8,127 nt of DNA from Alphaproteobacteria bacterium. GTDB taxonomy: Bacteria; Pseudomonadota; Alphaproteobacteria; Sphingomonadales; Sphingomonadaceae. The notes below the pieces were generated by a model. That model did not search any database. It worked only from the letters and a program-made list of their open reading frames with translations, and had not been told where the DNA came from. Numbering within the stretch: position 1 is the first letter of the stretch; every line of letters starts with the position of its first letter. The DNA is taken from contig JAENVZ010000201.1 in NCBI GenBank assembly GCA_016650315.1, forward strand, positions 1-8,127, read 5' to 3'. The translations under genes and the position numbers were made by a program. Shown piece after piece: positions 1-6,043 of this stretch.

Positions 1-984
1 TCCGGCGCGGTTGCGTTGTCGGGGATCGTCCAGCTCACCTGGCTTTGGTACTGGACGAAGAAATCGGGCTTTCACCTCACCATGCGCCGCCCGGTTTTCA
101 CGCCGCAGGTACGCGAGCTGGGCCGGATCATCCTGCCGGCCACCTTTGGCGCGGGCATTTACCAGATCAGCCAGCTCGTCGACACCTTCTTTGCGACTCG
201 CCTGCCGCAAGGATCGCTGACGCATCTGGCAATGGCCGATCGCCTGAACCAGATGCCATTGGGCGTGATCGGCATTGCGCTGGGCACGGCCATTCTTCCC
301 GCCCTCTCACGCCATATCGCGCGTGATGATGAGGGCGGCGCGTCCAAGGTACAATCCGACGCCATCGAACTTGCCATGCTGCTCACCTTGCCAGCCGCCG
401 TGGCGCTCATGATTTGTTCGGGCCCCTTCGTTAGCGCCTTTTTCGTCGGCGGGCGCTTCACACCGGAAGATGGCATCATTACCGCCCATGTCGTGATCGC
501 ACTGGTCGCCGGCCTTCCTGCCTACGTACTGGTAAAACTGCTCACCCCCGGCTTTTACGCACGCAAGGACACCAAAACCCCGGTCAAGACGGCAATGGTC
601 GTCCTTGCCTTCAACATTGCCGTGATTCTTGTCGTTATCGGCCCCTTCGGCATTGTCGGCCTCGCCAGCGCGACGGCGGCGGCCTCCTGGCTCAATTGCG
701 CCCTGCTCTATGCAATTCAGCACAAGCGCGGCCATTACCGCCTCCATTCAAAACTGCTGCTGCGCCTTGGCCGCCAGCTTGTCGCTGCCGCGATCATGGC
801 GATAGCGCTGTTCGCGGCGCGCGATCCGTTGCTCCCCTATTTTGCGGGCGGCGTTATTGAGCGTGCTGTCAGCGTCCTGGCCCTTGTGCTGGCGGGCGTC
901 GCCGTCTATTTCGCGGCAGCCTGGATGATTGGCGCGATCGACCGCGACCGCATCGCCATCCTGCAACGCAAGAAAGCCCTGTAA
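1..984 (+). CDS. murJ: Lipid II flippase MurJ (MviN family), 5'-truncated
   Basis: MurJ is the inner-membrane MOP-superfamily transporter that flips lipid-linked peptidoglycan precursor (lipid II) to the periplasmic face. The reading frame is open from base 1, so the window holds only the C-terminal 327 residues; the full protein is usually just over 500 residues with 14 membrane helices. The visible part has many hydrophobic segments and family motifs: a stretch with ILPATFGAGIYQISQLVD, then MPLGVIGIALGTAILP followed by LSRH, and the conserved loop GFYARKDTKTPVK with its basic residues. A TTG at position 16 could be read as a start, but homology clearly continues upstream, so it is not the true start. 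The stop lies three bases before trpS, which suggests cotranscription. The short basic tail (LQRKKAL) is probably cytoplasmic. Identity is confident; only the left end is missing. Confidence 0.93.
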   Translation, partial: SGAVALSGIVQLTWLWYWTKKSGFHLTMRRPVFTPQVRELGRIILPATFGAGIYQISQLVDTFFATRLPQGSLTHLAMADRLNQMPLGVIGIALGTAILPALSRHIARDDEGGASKVQSDAIELAMLLTLPAAVALMICSGPFVSAFFVGGRFTPEDGIITAHVVIALVAGLPAYVLVKLLTPGFYARKDTKTPVKTAMVVLAFNIAVILVVIGPFGIVGLASATAAASWLNCALLYAIQHKRGHYRLHSKLLLRLGRQLVAAAIMAIALFAARDPLLPYFAGGVIERAVSVLALVLAGVAVYFAAAWMIGAIDRDRIAILQRKKAL

Positions 985-987
985 ATC

Positions 988-1992
988 ATGCGCGTCCTTT
1001 CCGGCATCCAGCCGACCGGCAATCTTCATCTGGGCAATTATCTGGGCGCGATCCGCAACTGGGTACGGATGCAGGACGACATGGATTCAGACAGCCAGTG
1101 CTTCTTCTTCCTGGCCGACCTGCACAGCATCACCGTGCACGAAACCCGCGAACAGCGCATCCGCAACGTGCGCGAAATGGCCGCAGCTCTGATAGCGGCG
1201 GGCATCGACCCTGACCGCTCCGTCCTTTTCAATCAGGCCCGCGTCCCTGCCCACGCCGAACTTGCCTGGATATTGAACGGCACCGCGCGCATGGGCTGGC
1301 TCAACCGCATGACGCAGTTCAAGGACAAGGCAGGCAAGCACCGCGAGGGAGCAAGCATCGGCCTGTTCGTCTATCCGGTGCTGCAGGCCGCCGATGTGCT
1401 GCTCTATCAGGCAACCCATGTGCCGGTGGGTGAGGACCAGAAACAGCATCTGGAACTGTGCCGCGACATCGCGACCAAGTTCAACACGGATTTCGACGTC
1501 GACCTCTTCACGATTCCCGACCCGATCATTCCCAAGGAAACCGCGCGGATCATGAGCCTGCGCGACGGCACTGCAAAAATGTCCAAATCCGACCCTTCGG
1601 ACATGAGCCGAATCAATCTGACCGATGACGACGACACCATTGCGCAGAAAATACGCAAGGCAAAGACTGACCCCGAACCCTTGCCGGAACTGGCTGCGGC
1701 TCTGGAAGGGCGTCCCGAGGCCGCCAATCTGGTCGGCATTTTCGCGGCGCTCACTGGCCGCAGCGCCGATTCGGTTTGCACGGAATTTGCAGGACAAGGC
1801 TTTGGCGCGTTCAAACCGGCGCTGGCCGATATTCTGATCGAATCGCTGCGCCCGATTCGCCAGCGGTTTGAAACGCTGAAGACCGATGGGGCGCAGTTGG
1901 ACAGCCTGCTCGATAAAGGTGCGGAAAAGGCGCGCGCCGCTGCCGCACCAACGCTGGCAGGGGCTTATGACGCACTGGGATTGATGGCCTGA
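988..1992 (+). CDS. trpS: Tryptophanyl-tRNA synthetase (class I)
   Basis: TrpS charges tRNA-Trp with tryptophan using ATP in the cytoplasm. The 334-residue product matches the usual bacterial length. The class I HIGH-type signature is seen near the N terminus as [13 protein letters not shown] (from residue 10), the substrate-pocket region [10 protein letters not shown] lies at about 148-157, and the KMSKS loop is intact at residues 197-201 ([10 protein letters not shown]). The N terminus [11 protein letters not shown] is typical of the family, which fixes the ATG at 988. The start lies three bases after the murJ stop, and no strong Shine-Dalgarno sequence is visible, so translational coupling to murJ is plausible. 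About 120 bp separate the stop from the next gene, and I see no convincing hairpin terminator there. No truncation or odd residues were noticed. Confidence 0.97.
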   Translation: MRVLSGIQPTGNLHLGNYLGAIRNWVRMQDDMDSDSQCFFFLADLHSITVHETREQRIRNVREMAAALIAAGIDPDRSVLFNQARVPAHAELAWILNGTARMGWLNRMTQFKDKAGKHREGASIGLFVYPVLQAADVLLYQATHVPVGEDQKQHLELCRDIATKFNTDFDVDLFTIPDPIIPKETARIMSLRDGTAKMSKSDPSDMSRINLTDDDDTIAQKIRKAKTDPEPLPELAAALEGRPEAANLVGIFAALTGRSADSVCTEFAGQGFGAFKPALADILIESLRPIRQRFETLKTDGAQLDSLLDKGAEKARAAAAPTLAGAYDALGLMA

Positions 1993-2114
1993 AGGCTCTA
2001 TCCATCCTTCTTGTGCACCAGCCTGTCTCTATCCGTTCAATCTTTGTTCATTTGCCTTTTTCTAAGCTAGTGACCACATAGGAAGCTGAAAACCCATCAG
2101 ACAGGAAGCGCGCC

Positions 2115-2759
2115 ATGACTCTATTCAGGAACATCGCGATGATAGTGGCGCCTGCCGCCGCTCTCCTGGCCCTTGCGGGTTGCGCAACACCATTCCGTGC
2201 CGACGTCGCCCGCTTCCAGCAGATGCCCGTTCCACAGGGGCAGAGCTTTACCGTGGTCGCCGATGATCCTGCGTTGAGTGGCAGTCTTGAATTTGCGCAA
2301 TATGCCGATCTGGTAGCCGCTCGGTTGATACAGGACGGCTATGTCCGCTCGGCCGATCCATCCGCTGCCGATCTGATTATCCGGCTGGACTATGGCGTCG
2401 ATGATGGTCGGGAAAAGGTTCGTTCCACAGGCTATGGCTATGATCCCTTCTGGGGTCCCGGCAGGGGTTGGTACGGCGGCTATTGGCGTCGTCCCTATAT
2501 TTACGGATTTTACGACCCATTCCTGTTTGGCCCCGGCTACAACGACATTGAAAGCTACACCATCTATTCAAGCAGCCTGACGATGAAGATTGACCACGCC
2601 GGCGATAACAAGCGCCTGTTCGAAGGCACGGCCAAGGCGCAGTCGCTCAGCAACAAGCTGACTTATCTCGTTCCCAATCTGGTCGAGGCGATGTTCACCA
2701 ATTTTCCAGGGCAATCGGGCGAAACGGTCCGTATTTCGGTAGCCCCGGAAAAACCATAG
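2115..2759 (+). CDS. DUF4136-like outer-membrane lipoprotein, function unknown
   Basis: The 214-residue product starts with a lipoprotein signal peptide: a short basic N terminus, a hydrophobic core, and the lipobox LAGC with Cys23 as the lipidation site. Residue +2 is Ala rather than Asp, which by the usual Lol rule favours the outer membrane. The mature part begins FRADVARFQQMP and continues through a region ending ADLIIRLDYGV. This pattern (an N-terminal strand, then a domain with poorly soluble-looking aromatic loops) fits the DUF4136 family by my recollection. Residues 106-142 are rich in Gly, Tyr, Trp, Phe and Pro, and the last third (SLTMKID to VRISVAP) resembles the family's C-terminal strands. 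The start is supported by AGGAAG about six bases before the ATG. It is set apart from trpS by a 122-bp gap and closed by its own terminator, so it is probably a single-gene unit. The role is unknown; the lipoprotein call is firmer than the DUF assignment. Confidence 0.8.
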   Translation: MTLFRNIAMIVAPAAALLALAGCATPFRADVARFQQMPVPQGQSFTVVADDPALSGSLEFAQYADLVAARLIQDGYVRSADPSAADLIIRLDYGVDDGREKVRSTGYGYDPFWGPGRGWYGGYWRRPYIYGFYDPFLFGPGYNDIESYTIYSSSLTMKIDHAGDNKRLFEGTAKAQSLSNKLTYLVPNLVEAMFTNFPGQSGETVRISVAPEKP

Positions 2760-2785
2760 GCAGGCTCCCAGCTTAGCCTGAATTG

Positions 2786-2821
2786 ACCCGGCGGTTCACC
2801 GAACCGCCGGGTTCCTTTTTT
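2786..2821 (+). terminator. Rho-independent terminator of the lipoprotein gene
   Basis: A perfect 12-bp GC-rich stem (2786-2797 pairing with 2801-2812) closes a three-base ACC loop and is followed by TTCC and six Ts (2816-2821). It lies 27 bp after the lipoprotein stop codon. Read on the other strand there is no T tract, so it should act mainly on plus-strand transcripts. Confidence 0.9.
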
Positions 2822-2844
2822 CGAAAACCGTCTGGAATAAGGAC

Positions 2845-2876
2845 AAAAAAATCCTTTCCCCGTTGAAGAGGAAGGG
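2845..2876 (-). terminator. Candidate rho-independent terminator of dnaA
   Basis: Read on the minus strand, CCCTTCC (2876-2870) pairs with GGAAAGG (2859-2853) around a ten-base loop, with one C/A mismatch. It is followed by A and seven Ts (2851-2845). It lies about 46 bp beyond the dnaA stop. The stem is short and imperfect, so the call is moderate; together with the plus-strand terminator next to it, it would insulate the two convergent genes. Confidence 0.5.
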
Positions 2877-2922
2877 ATGAACGCGGAAAACCGCCAAAGA
2901 ACGAGCCGCAGCCCCTCCCCTC

Positions 2923-4299
2923 TCAAGCCTCCAACTGACGTTGCAGTGCTCGTATGTCGGCGTCGATATTGGCATCATGCGCCCGAAGGGCCTCTATCGT
3001 CCGCACGGCATGGATAACGGTGCTGTGGTCGCGCCCGCCGAAAATGCGACCGATTTCGGGCAAGGAGCGCGGTGTCATCTTCTTGGCCAGATACATGGCA
3101 ATCTGCCGGGGCCTGGCAACCGCGCGTGAGCGTCGTTTTGAGCGCATTTCGCTCTGATCGATCTTGAAATGCTTCGCGGTCAACTTCTGGATTTCGTCAA
3201 TCGTGATACGCCGTGCATTGGCGCGAACGAAATCCGCCAACATCGTCTGCGCAAATTCCAGGTCGATCTGCCGCCCGGTCAACGATGCATAGGCGACAAG
3301 CTTGTTGAAGGCCCCCTCCAGTTCGCGGATGTTGGTGCGGACATTGTGCGCCAGAAATTCGATCACGGCGACGGGCACCTGCGTGTCCTTCGCCGTGATG
3401 CGCATTCGTTCCAATATATCAAGGCGCAGGCCCAGACCCGCGGCCTGTATGTCGGCGACCAGACCGCCTGCCAACCGCGACAATATGCGTGGATCAATGG
3501 CATCCAGCATGTGCGGCGCCCGGTCCGCGCTGATCGCCAGCCGCGCCCCGCCTTCAACGATCTCGTTGATCGTGTGCAGGAATTCCTCCTGTGTCGATCC
3601 TTTGCCCGAAATGAACTGGATATCGTCGATCAACAGCAATTCCGCGCCGCGCAGCCGCGCCTTGAACGCCATGGTGTCATTGGCGCGCATGGCGGTGACA
3701 AATTCATACATGAACTTTTCGGCCGACATATAGATGATCGTCGCCCCCGGATGCGCGGCGGCATAAGCGCCCGCAATGGCGTGCAGCAAATGCGTCTTTC
3801 CCTGTCCGGTCGCGCCATGCACGAACAGCGGATTGAAGCGTGGCCGATCTGGCGCTCCCATCGCCTGGGCCGCATGAAAGGCGAGGCGATTGGACTCAGC
3901 CACCACGAACGTTTCAAAACTGTGGCGCGGCTGAAAAGTTCTGAGGCTGGCGACCTGATCCGCACTGACGGGTGCCGCCGCCATCTCAATAGCCAGAGGC
4001 GCATAGGCCTGCAGCGAAGCCGTATCGGACGCACGCACGATGCGGACATCGTCAACACCGACATTGACGCTGCGCCAGGCAAGGCGCAGCCGGTCCTGAA
4101 AATTCCCCGCAACAAAATTGGTGGCAAAATCCGACGGAAGCAGAATCTCCAGCGTTCGGCTCTGCTCGCAATATTCGCCCAACCGGGCAAAACGCAGCCA
4201 CTGGTCGAACACCTTGCCGCCAAGATCCCGGCGCAGACCGGCCCAGATACGCTCCCATGCCGCCGACAGGGCATCTGCATCAGTGGTACTACAGGCCAT
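2923..4299 (-). CDS. dnaA: Chromosomal replication initiator protein DnaA
   Basis: DnaA is the AAA+ ATPase that binds DnaA boxes and melts oriC to start replication. Numbering from the ATG at 4299 gives 458 residues. Domain I is at about 11-90 (LSAAWERIWAGLRRDLGGKV region), followed by a short linker. The AAA+ core has Walker A GATGQGKT at 162-169, Walker B LLLIDDIQF with the Asp pair at 225-226, an arginine-finger region DPRILSRL, and sensor II NIRELEGA. Domain IV carries the basic loop RSKRRSRAVARPRQ and the DNA-binding signature GRDHSTVIHAVRTI at about 422-435. An in-frame ATG at 4353 would add 18 residues, but it lacks a good ribosome site and a possible promoter overlaps it. The ATG at 4299 has GGAGAGGG directly upstream, so I prefer it. 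The gene lies downstream of rpsT in the same direction, but a strong terminator and a long regulatory gap separate them, so it is probably transcribed on its own. Confidence 0.96.
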   Translation of the reverse strand: MACSTTDADALSAAWERIWAGLRRDLGGKVFDQWLRFARLGEYCEQSRTLEILLPSDFATNFVAGNFQDRLRLAWRSVNVGVDDVRIVRASDTASLQAYAPLAIEMAAAPVSADQVASLRTFQPRHSFETFVVAESNRLAFHAAQAMGAPDRPRFNPLFVHGATGQGKTHLLHAIAGAYAAAHPGATIIYMSAEKFMYEFVTAMRANDTMAFKARLRGAELLLIDDIQFISGKGSTQEEFLHTINEIVEGGARLAISADRAPHMLDAIDPRILSRLAGGLVADIQAAGLGLRLDILERMRITAKDTQVPVAVIEFLAHNVRTNIRELEGAFNKLVAYASLTGRQIDLEFAQTMLADFVRANARRITIDEIQKLTAKHFKIDQSEMRSKRRSRAVARPRQIAMYLAKKMTPRSLPEIGRIFGGRDHSTVIHAVRTIEALRAHDANIDADIRALQRQLEA

Positions 4300-4310
4300 G
4301 CCCTCTCCGG
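4300..4310 (-). promoter_or_regulatory. Shine-Dalgarno site deciding the dnaA start
   Basis: On the minus strand GGAGAGGG (4308-4301) precedes the ATG at 4299, with GGAG five bases from the start codon. The alternative in-frame ATG at 4353 has only a run of five Gs about 12 bases upstream. This contrast is the main reason for choosing the shorter DnaA. Confidence 0.65.
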
Positions 4311-4349
4311 CGTCAGCTGTAACGGTCAATAAATTCGCCAGTTTTTCCG

Positions 4350-4376
4350 ACATTACCGCGCCATACCCCCAGTCAA
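4350..4376 (-). promoter_or_regulatory. Candidate dnaA promoter
   Basis: On the minus strand a TTGACT (-35-like, 4376-4371) is followed after 15 bases by TAATGT (-10-like, 4355-4350). The spacing is shorter than the 17 bp optimum. Its layout resembles the rpsT candidate: TTGAC, a G run, then CGCG and TAATG. Transcription would start near 4343 and give a leader of about 40 bases to the ATG at 4299. Weak by itself; offered because it agrees with the start choice. Confidence 0.3.
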
Positions 4377-4434
4377 AATACTTCTTCGCTCCGTCTCCGG
4401 TGCGCCCCTATCTCTAGGTAATACCAGAACAATC

Positions 4435-4457
4435 CCGGAAACATGGTCTGTTCCCGG
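4435..4457. repeat. Imperfect inverted repeat, possible operator
   Basis: CCGGAAACA (4435-4443) and TGTTCCCGG (4449-4457) pair over eight of nine positions around the five-base spacer TGGTC. The symmetry is of a kind bound by dimeric repressors, and it lies about 135 bp upstream of the preferred dnaA start. There is no T tract, so it is not a standard terminator. No specific regulator is recognised. Confidence 0.4.
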
Positions 4458-4495
4458 TCAGATTCCGATAATGGCGCTACGATCAACCGGGATTC

Positions 4496-4598
4496 GAATC
4501 GATCCGCGGCCTGGAAAGATGATTTAGGCAGGCTCGAGAGAGTCGATCAAGGGCATGGGCTTTAAAAAAAATGAAATATTCCGATTGACTCGATCAAG
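4496..4598 (+). repeat. Three GANTCGATC repeats upstream of dnaA
   Basis: The word GANTCGATC occurs three times in the same orientation: GAATCGATC at 4496-4504, GAGTCGATC at 4540-4548 and GACTCGATC at 4587-4595. The start-to-start spacings are 44 and 47 bp. The last two extend to a 12-mer match, GASTCGATCAAG (S is G or C). Each includes a GANTC, the recognition site of the alphaproteobacterial CcrM methyltransferase. The first copy joins another GANTC to form the perfect palindrome GATTCGAATC (4491-4500). The repeats are read directly from the sequence; a regulatory role is inferred. Confidence 0.6.
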
Positions 4599-4724
4599 CC
4601 TTAGGGAAAGCTGATATTTCTAATAACCACATGAAAATAAATGATTTTTTTATATTATTTTTATGCTGCACTGCTTCGAATCGCGGGAAATCCTAATTTT
4701 ACAGCGACGTTACAATCGCACGCC

Positions 4725-4754
4725 AAAAAACCCGCCGGGATATATCCCGGCGGG
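4725..4754 (-). terminator. Rho-independent terminator of rpsT
   Basis: A perfect 24-base palindrome (4731-4754, CCCGCCGGGAT and its complement around a two-base centre) is followed on the minus strand by six Ts (4730-4725). The real hairpin loop would be slightly larger than the palindrome centre. It lies 27 bp after the rpsT stop and should stop rpsT transcripts before dnaA, giving dnaA separate control. Confidence 0.92.
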
Positions 4755-4781
4755 TGAATGCATTTTCAACGTTCGATAGAG

Positions 4782-5045
4782 TCAGCTAAGAGCTGCAACA
4801 GCCTTGGTCAGACGGCTGAACTTGCGCGAAGCAGTATTCTTGTGCAGCACGCCGCGGGAAACGCCGCGAGCAAGTTCAGGCTGAACCTGGGTCATGGCGG
4901 CTACGGCAGCGTCCTTGTCACCAGCGGCAAGGGCGGTTTCCACCTTCTTCACATAGGTACGGATGCGCCCGATGCGGTTGCCGTTGATCTCTGCCCGGCG
5001 CGTGTTGCGACGGATACGCTTTTTTGCTTGCGGCGTATTTGCCAT
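4782..5045 (-). CDS. rpsT: 30S ribosomal protein S20
   Basis: S20 is a primary 16S rRNA-binding protein of the small subunit. The 87-residue product begins [14 protein letters not shown], the typical family start, and ends with the conserved [19 protein letters not shown] segment. It is rich in Lys and Arg and predicted to be mostly helical. The frame stays open upstream to an ATG at 5120, but the extra 25 residues are unlike S20. The ATG at 5045 has GAGGA five bases upstream, so the shorter form is chosen. A candidate promoter lies about 70 bp upstream and a strong terminator follows. Placement next to dnaA and mutM is common in alphaproteobacteria. In Escherichia coli S20 represses its own translation; nothing here confirms or excludes that. 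Confidence 0.97.
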   Translation of the reverse strand: MANTPQAKKRIRRNTRRAEINGNRIGRIRTYVKKVETALAAGDKDAAVAAMTQVQPELARGVSRGVLHKNTASRKFSRLTKAVAALS

Positions 5046-5116
5046 GCCTGTCCTCGAAACCCAAGAATTCGTGAAAAAAGACGCAGGAATCATTCCCCGC
5101 GCTCTTGAAGGGCCGC

Positions 5117-5145
5117 CCATTAACGCGAACTCCCCCCCGCGTCAA
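5117..5145 (-). promoter_or_regulatory. Candidate rpsT promoter
   Basis: On the minus strand TTGACG (5145-5140) is followed after exactly 17 bases by TAATGG (5122-5117). The -35 is close to consensus and the -10 is weak. The spacer includes seven consecutive Gs. Transcription would begin near 5110, leaving a leader of about 65 bases before rpsT. It sits in the 125-bp gap after mutM, where a strong ribosomal protein promoter is expected. Confidence 0.5.
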
Positions 5146-5170
5146 CAGATCAGCGCCTAAAGTCGGCTTC

Positions 5171-5986
5171 TTATCCGCGCTGGCACTTGCCGCAATAAAA
5201 GGTTGAACGTCCGCTATCGACACGGCGGGTGATCGCCGTCCCGCAATGACATGCCTCTCCTTCCCGGCCATAAACGCGCCATTGCTTCGAAAAATAGCCA
5301 AGCTCGCCACTGGGTCGTGCGTAATCGCGCAGGGTCGATCCGCCCGCCAATATCGCGGCGCTCAATATCTTTTTTATCGCCGCTACCAACCGATCCAGCC
5401 GCACAGCGCCAATTTTGCCGCTTGCAACGCCCGGTGCGATACCAGCCATGTGCAGCGCTTCGCACACATAGATATTGCCAAGACCCGCAACGATTCGCTG
5501 ATCCAGCAGCACCGCCTTCACCGGCGCAGCCTTGCCAGCAAAAACGCCCGCCAGATAGGACCCGTCAAACGCAGTGCTCAGCGGTTCAGGTCCCATACGG
5601 GTGAAAGGCGCAAAACTTTCCCACGCGTCGGTCCGAACAATATCCAGCGACCCGAATCGCCGGGGGTCATTGAGCGCCAACACATGGCCGCTACCCGTTT
5701 CCAGAATGAAATGGTCATGCGTGCCGATACTTTCAGGGTCGATCCGCCAGCGCCCCGACATCCCCAGATGAAAAATGAGCGTATCCCCCCTGTCGACCGC
5801 GATCAGCCCATATTTGGCTCGGCGCGATAGCCCTGTAACGGTCGCGCCCGTCAACCGTTGGCGCAGGTCGAACGGGATCGGCCAGCGCAGGTCGGCGCGG
5901 CGCGCTTCGACCAATGTGAGCACCTGCCCCTCCAGCACGGGGCGCAGGCCTGCTATGGTGGTTTCGACTTCAGGAAGCTCCGGCAT
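5171..5986 (-). CDS. mutM: Formamidopyrimidine-DNA glycosylase (Fpg/MutM)
   Basis: MutM removes oxidised purines such as 8-oxoguanine and nicks the abasic site. The 271-residue length fits the family. It starts MPELPEVET, where Pro2 is the catalytic nucleophile after Met removal and Glu3 assists; this fixes the ATG at 5986 even though the frame stays open upstream to 6757. Lys58 in RRAKYGL matches the E. coli catalytic Lys57. HLGMSG, NDPRRFG and the helix-two-turn-helix segment GLGNIYVCEAL (168-178) are present. The C-terminal zinc finger reads C246-H-C248, then C265-GK-C268. The first pair is separated by one residue instead of the usual two. No good Shine-Dalgarno is visible before the start, so translation may be weak or leaderless. 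It diverges from ubiE across 57 bp and leads towards rpsT. Confidence 0.97.
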   Translation of the reverse strand: MPELPEVETTIAGLRPVLEGQVLTLVEARRADLRWPIPFDLRQRLTGATVTGLSRRAKYGLIAVDRGDTLIFHLGMSGRWRIDPESIGTHDHFILETGSGHVLALNDPRRFGSLDIVRTDAWESFAPFTRMGPEPLSTAFDGSYLAGVFAGKAAPVKAVLLDQRIVAGLGNIYVCEALHMAGIAPGVASGKIGAVRLDRLVAAIKKILSAAILAGGSTLRDYARPSGELGYFSKQWRVYGREGEACHCGTAITRRVDSGRSTFYCGKCQRG

Positions 5987-6043
5987 GATAAAAGCGCTTA
6001 ACAGGCTTTGCGGGCGCGGCAAGACTTGGTTAGAGGGGACGCC

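Larger units (their letters stand above)
4354..4724. other. Gene-free regulatory interval upstream of dnaA
   Basis: I find no convincing gene or RNA here. The interval contains an imperfect inverted repeat (4435-4457), a GANTC cluster (sites at 4461, 4491, 4496, 4540, 4587 and 4678), and an AT-rich block at about 4561-4668 with A and T runs, unlike the GC-rich surroundings. Only one loose DnaA-box-like 9-mer is seen (ATAACCACA at 4623-4631, seven of nine matches to TTATCCACA). The most economical reading is a dnaA control region. A replication origin cannot be excluded, but clustered DnaA boxes are missing. Confidence 0.6.

Noticed and set aside
1993..2114. Promoter for the lipoprotein gene
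   Set aside because: A TTGTTC and some TA-containing hexamers are present, but none combine with proper spacing and a good -10, so no specific site is claimed.
3169..4332. A 387-codon plus-strand open frame opposite dnaA
   Set aside because: It lies wholly antisense to an unmistakable dnaA, has no recognisable motif and a composition typical of antisense frames in GC-rich DNA.
4486..4506. tRNA-like T-arm or attachment site around GGGATTCGAATC
   Set aside because: The TTCGAAT resembles a T-loop, but the flanks do not form the five-base T stem and no acceptor or anticodon arm is present. The symmetry is explained by two adjoining GANTC sites.
4354..4781. Canonical oriC next to dnaA
   Set aside because: No TTATCCACA cluster is present, only one seven-of-nine match. 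In many alphaproteobacteria the origin is near hemE rather than in the rpsT-dnaA gap. The AT-rich block is kept as a finding, not as an annotated origin.
5046..5120. Longer S20 starting at 5120
   Set aside because: The extra 25 residues do not match S20, and the candidate promoter -10 overlaps that ATG; the start at 5045 has a good ribosome site.
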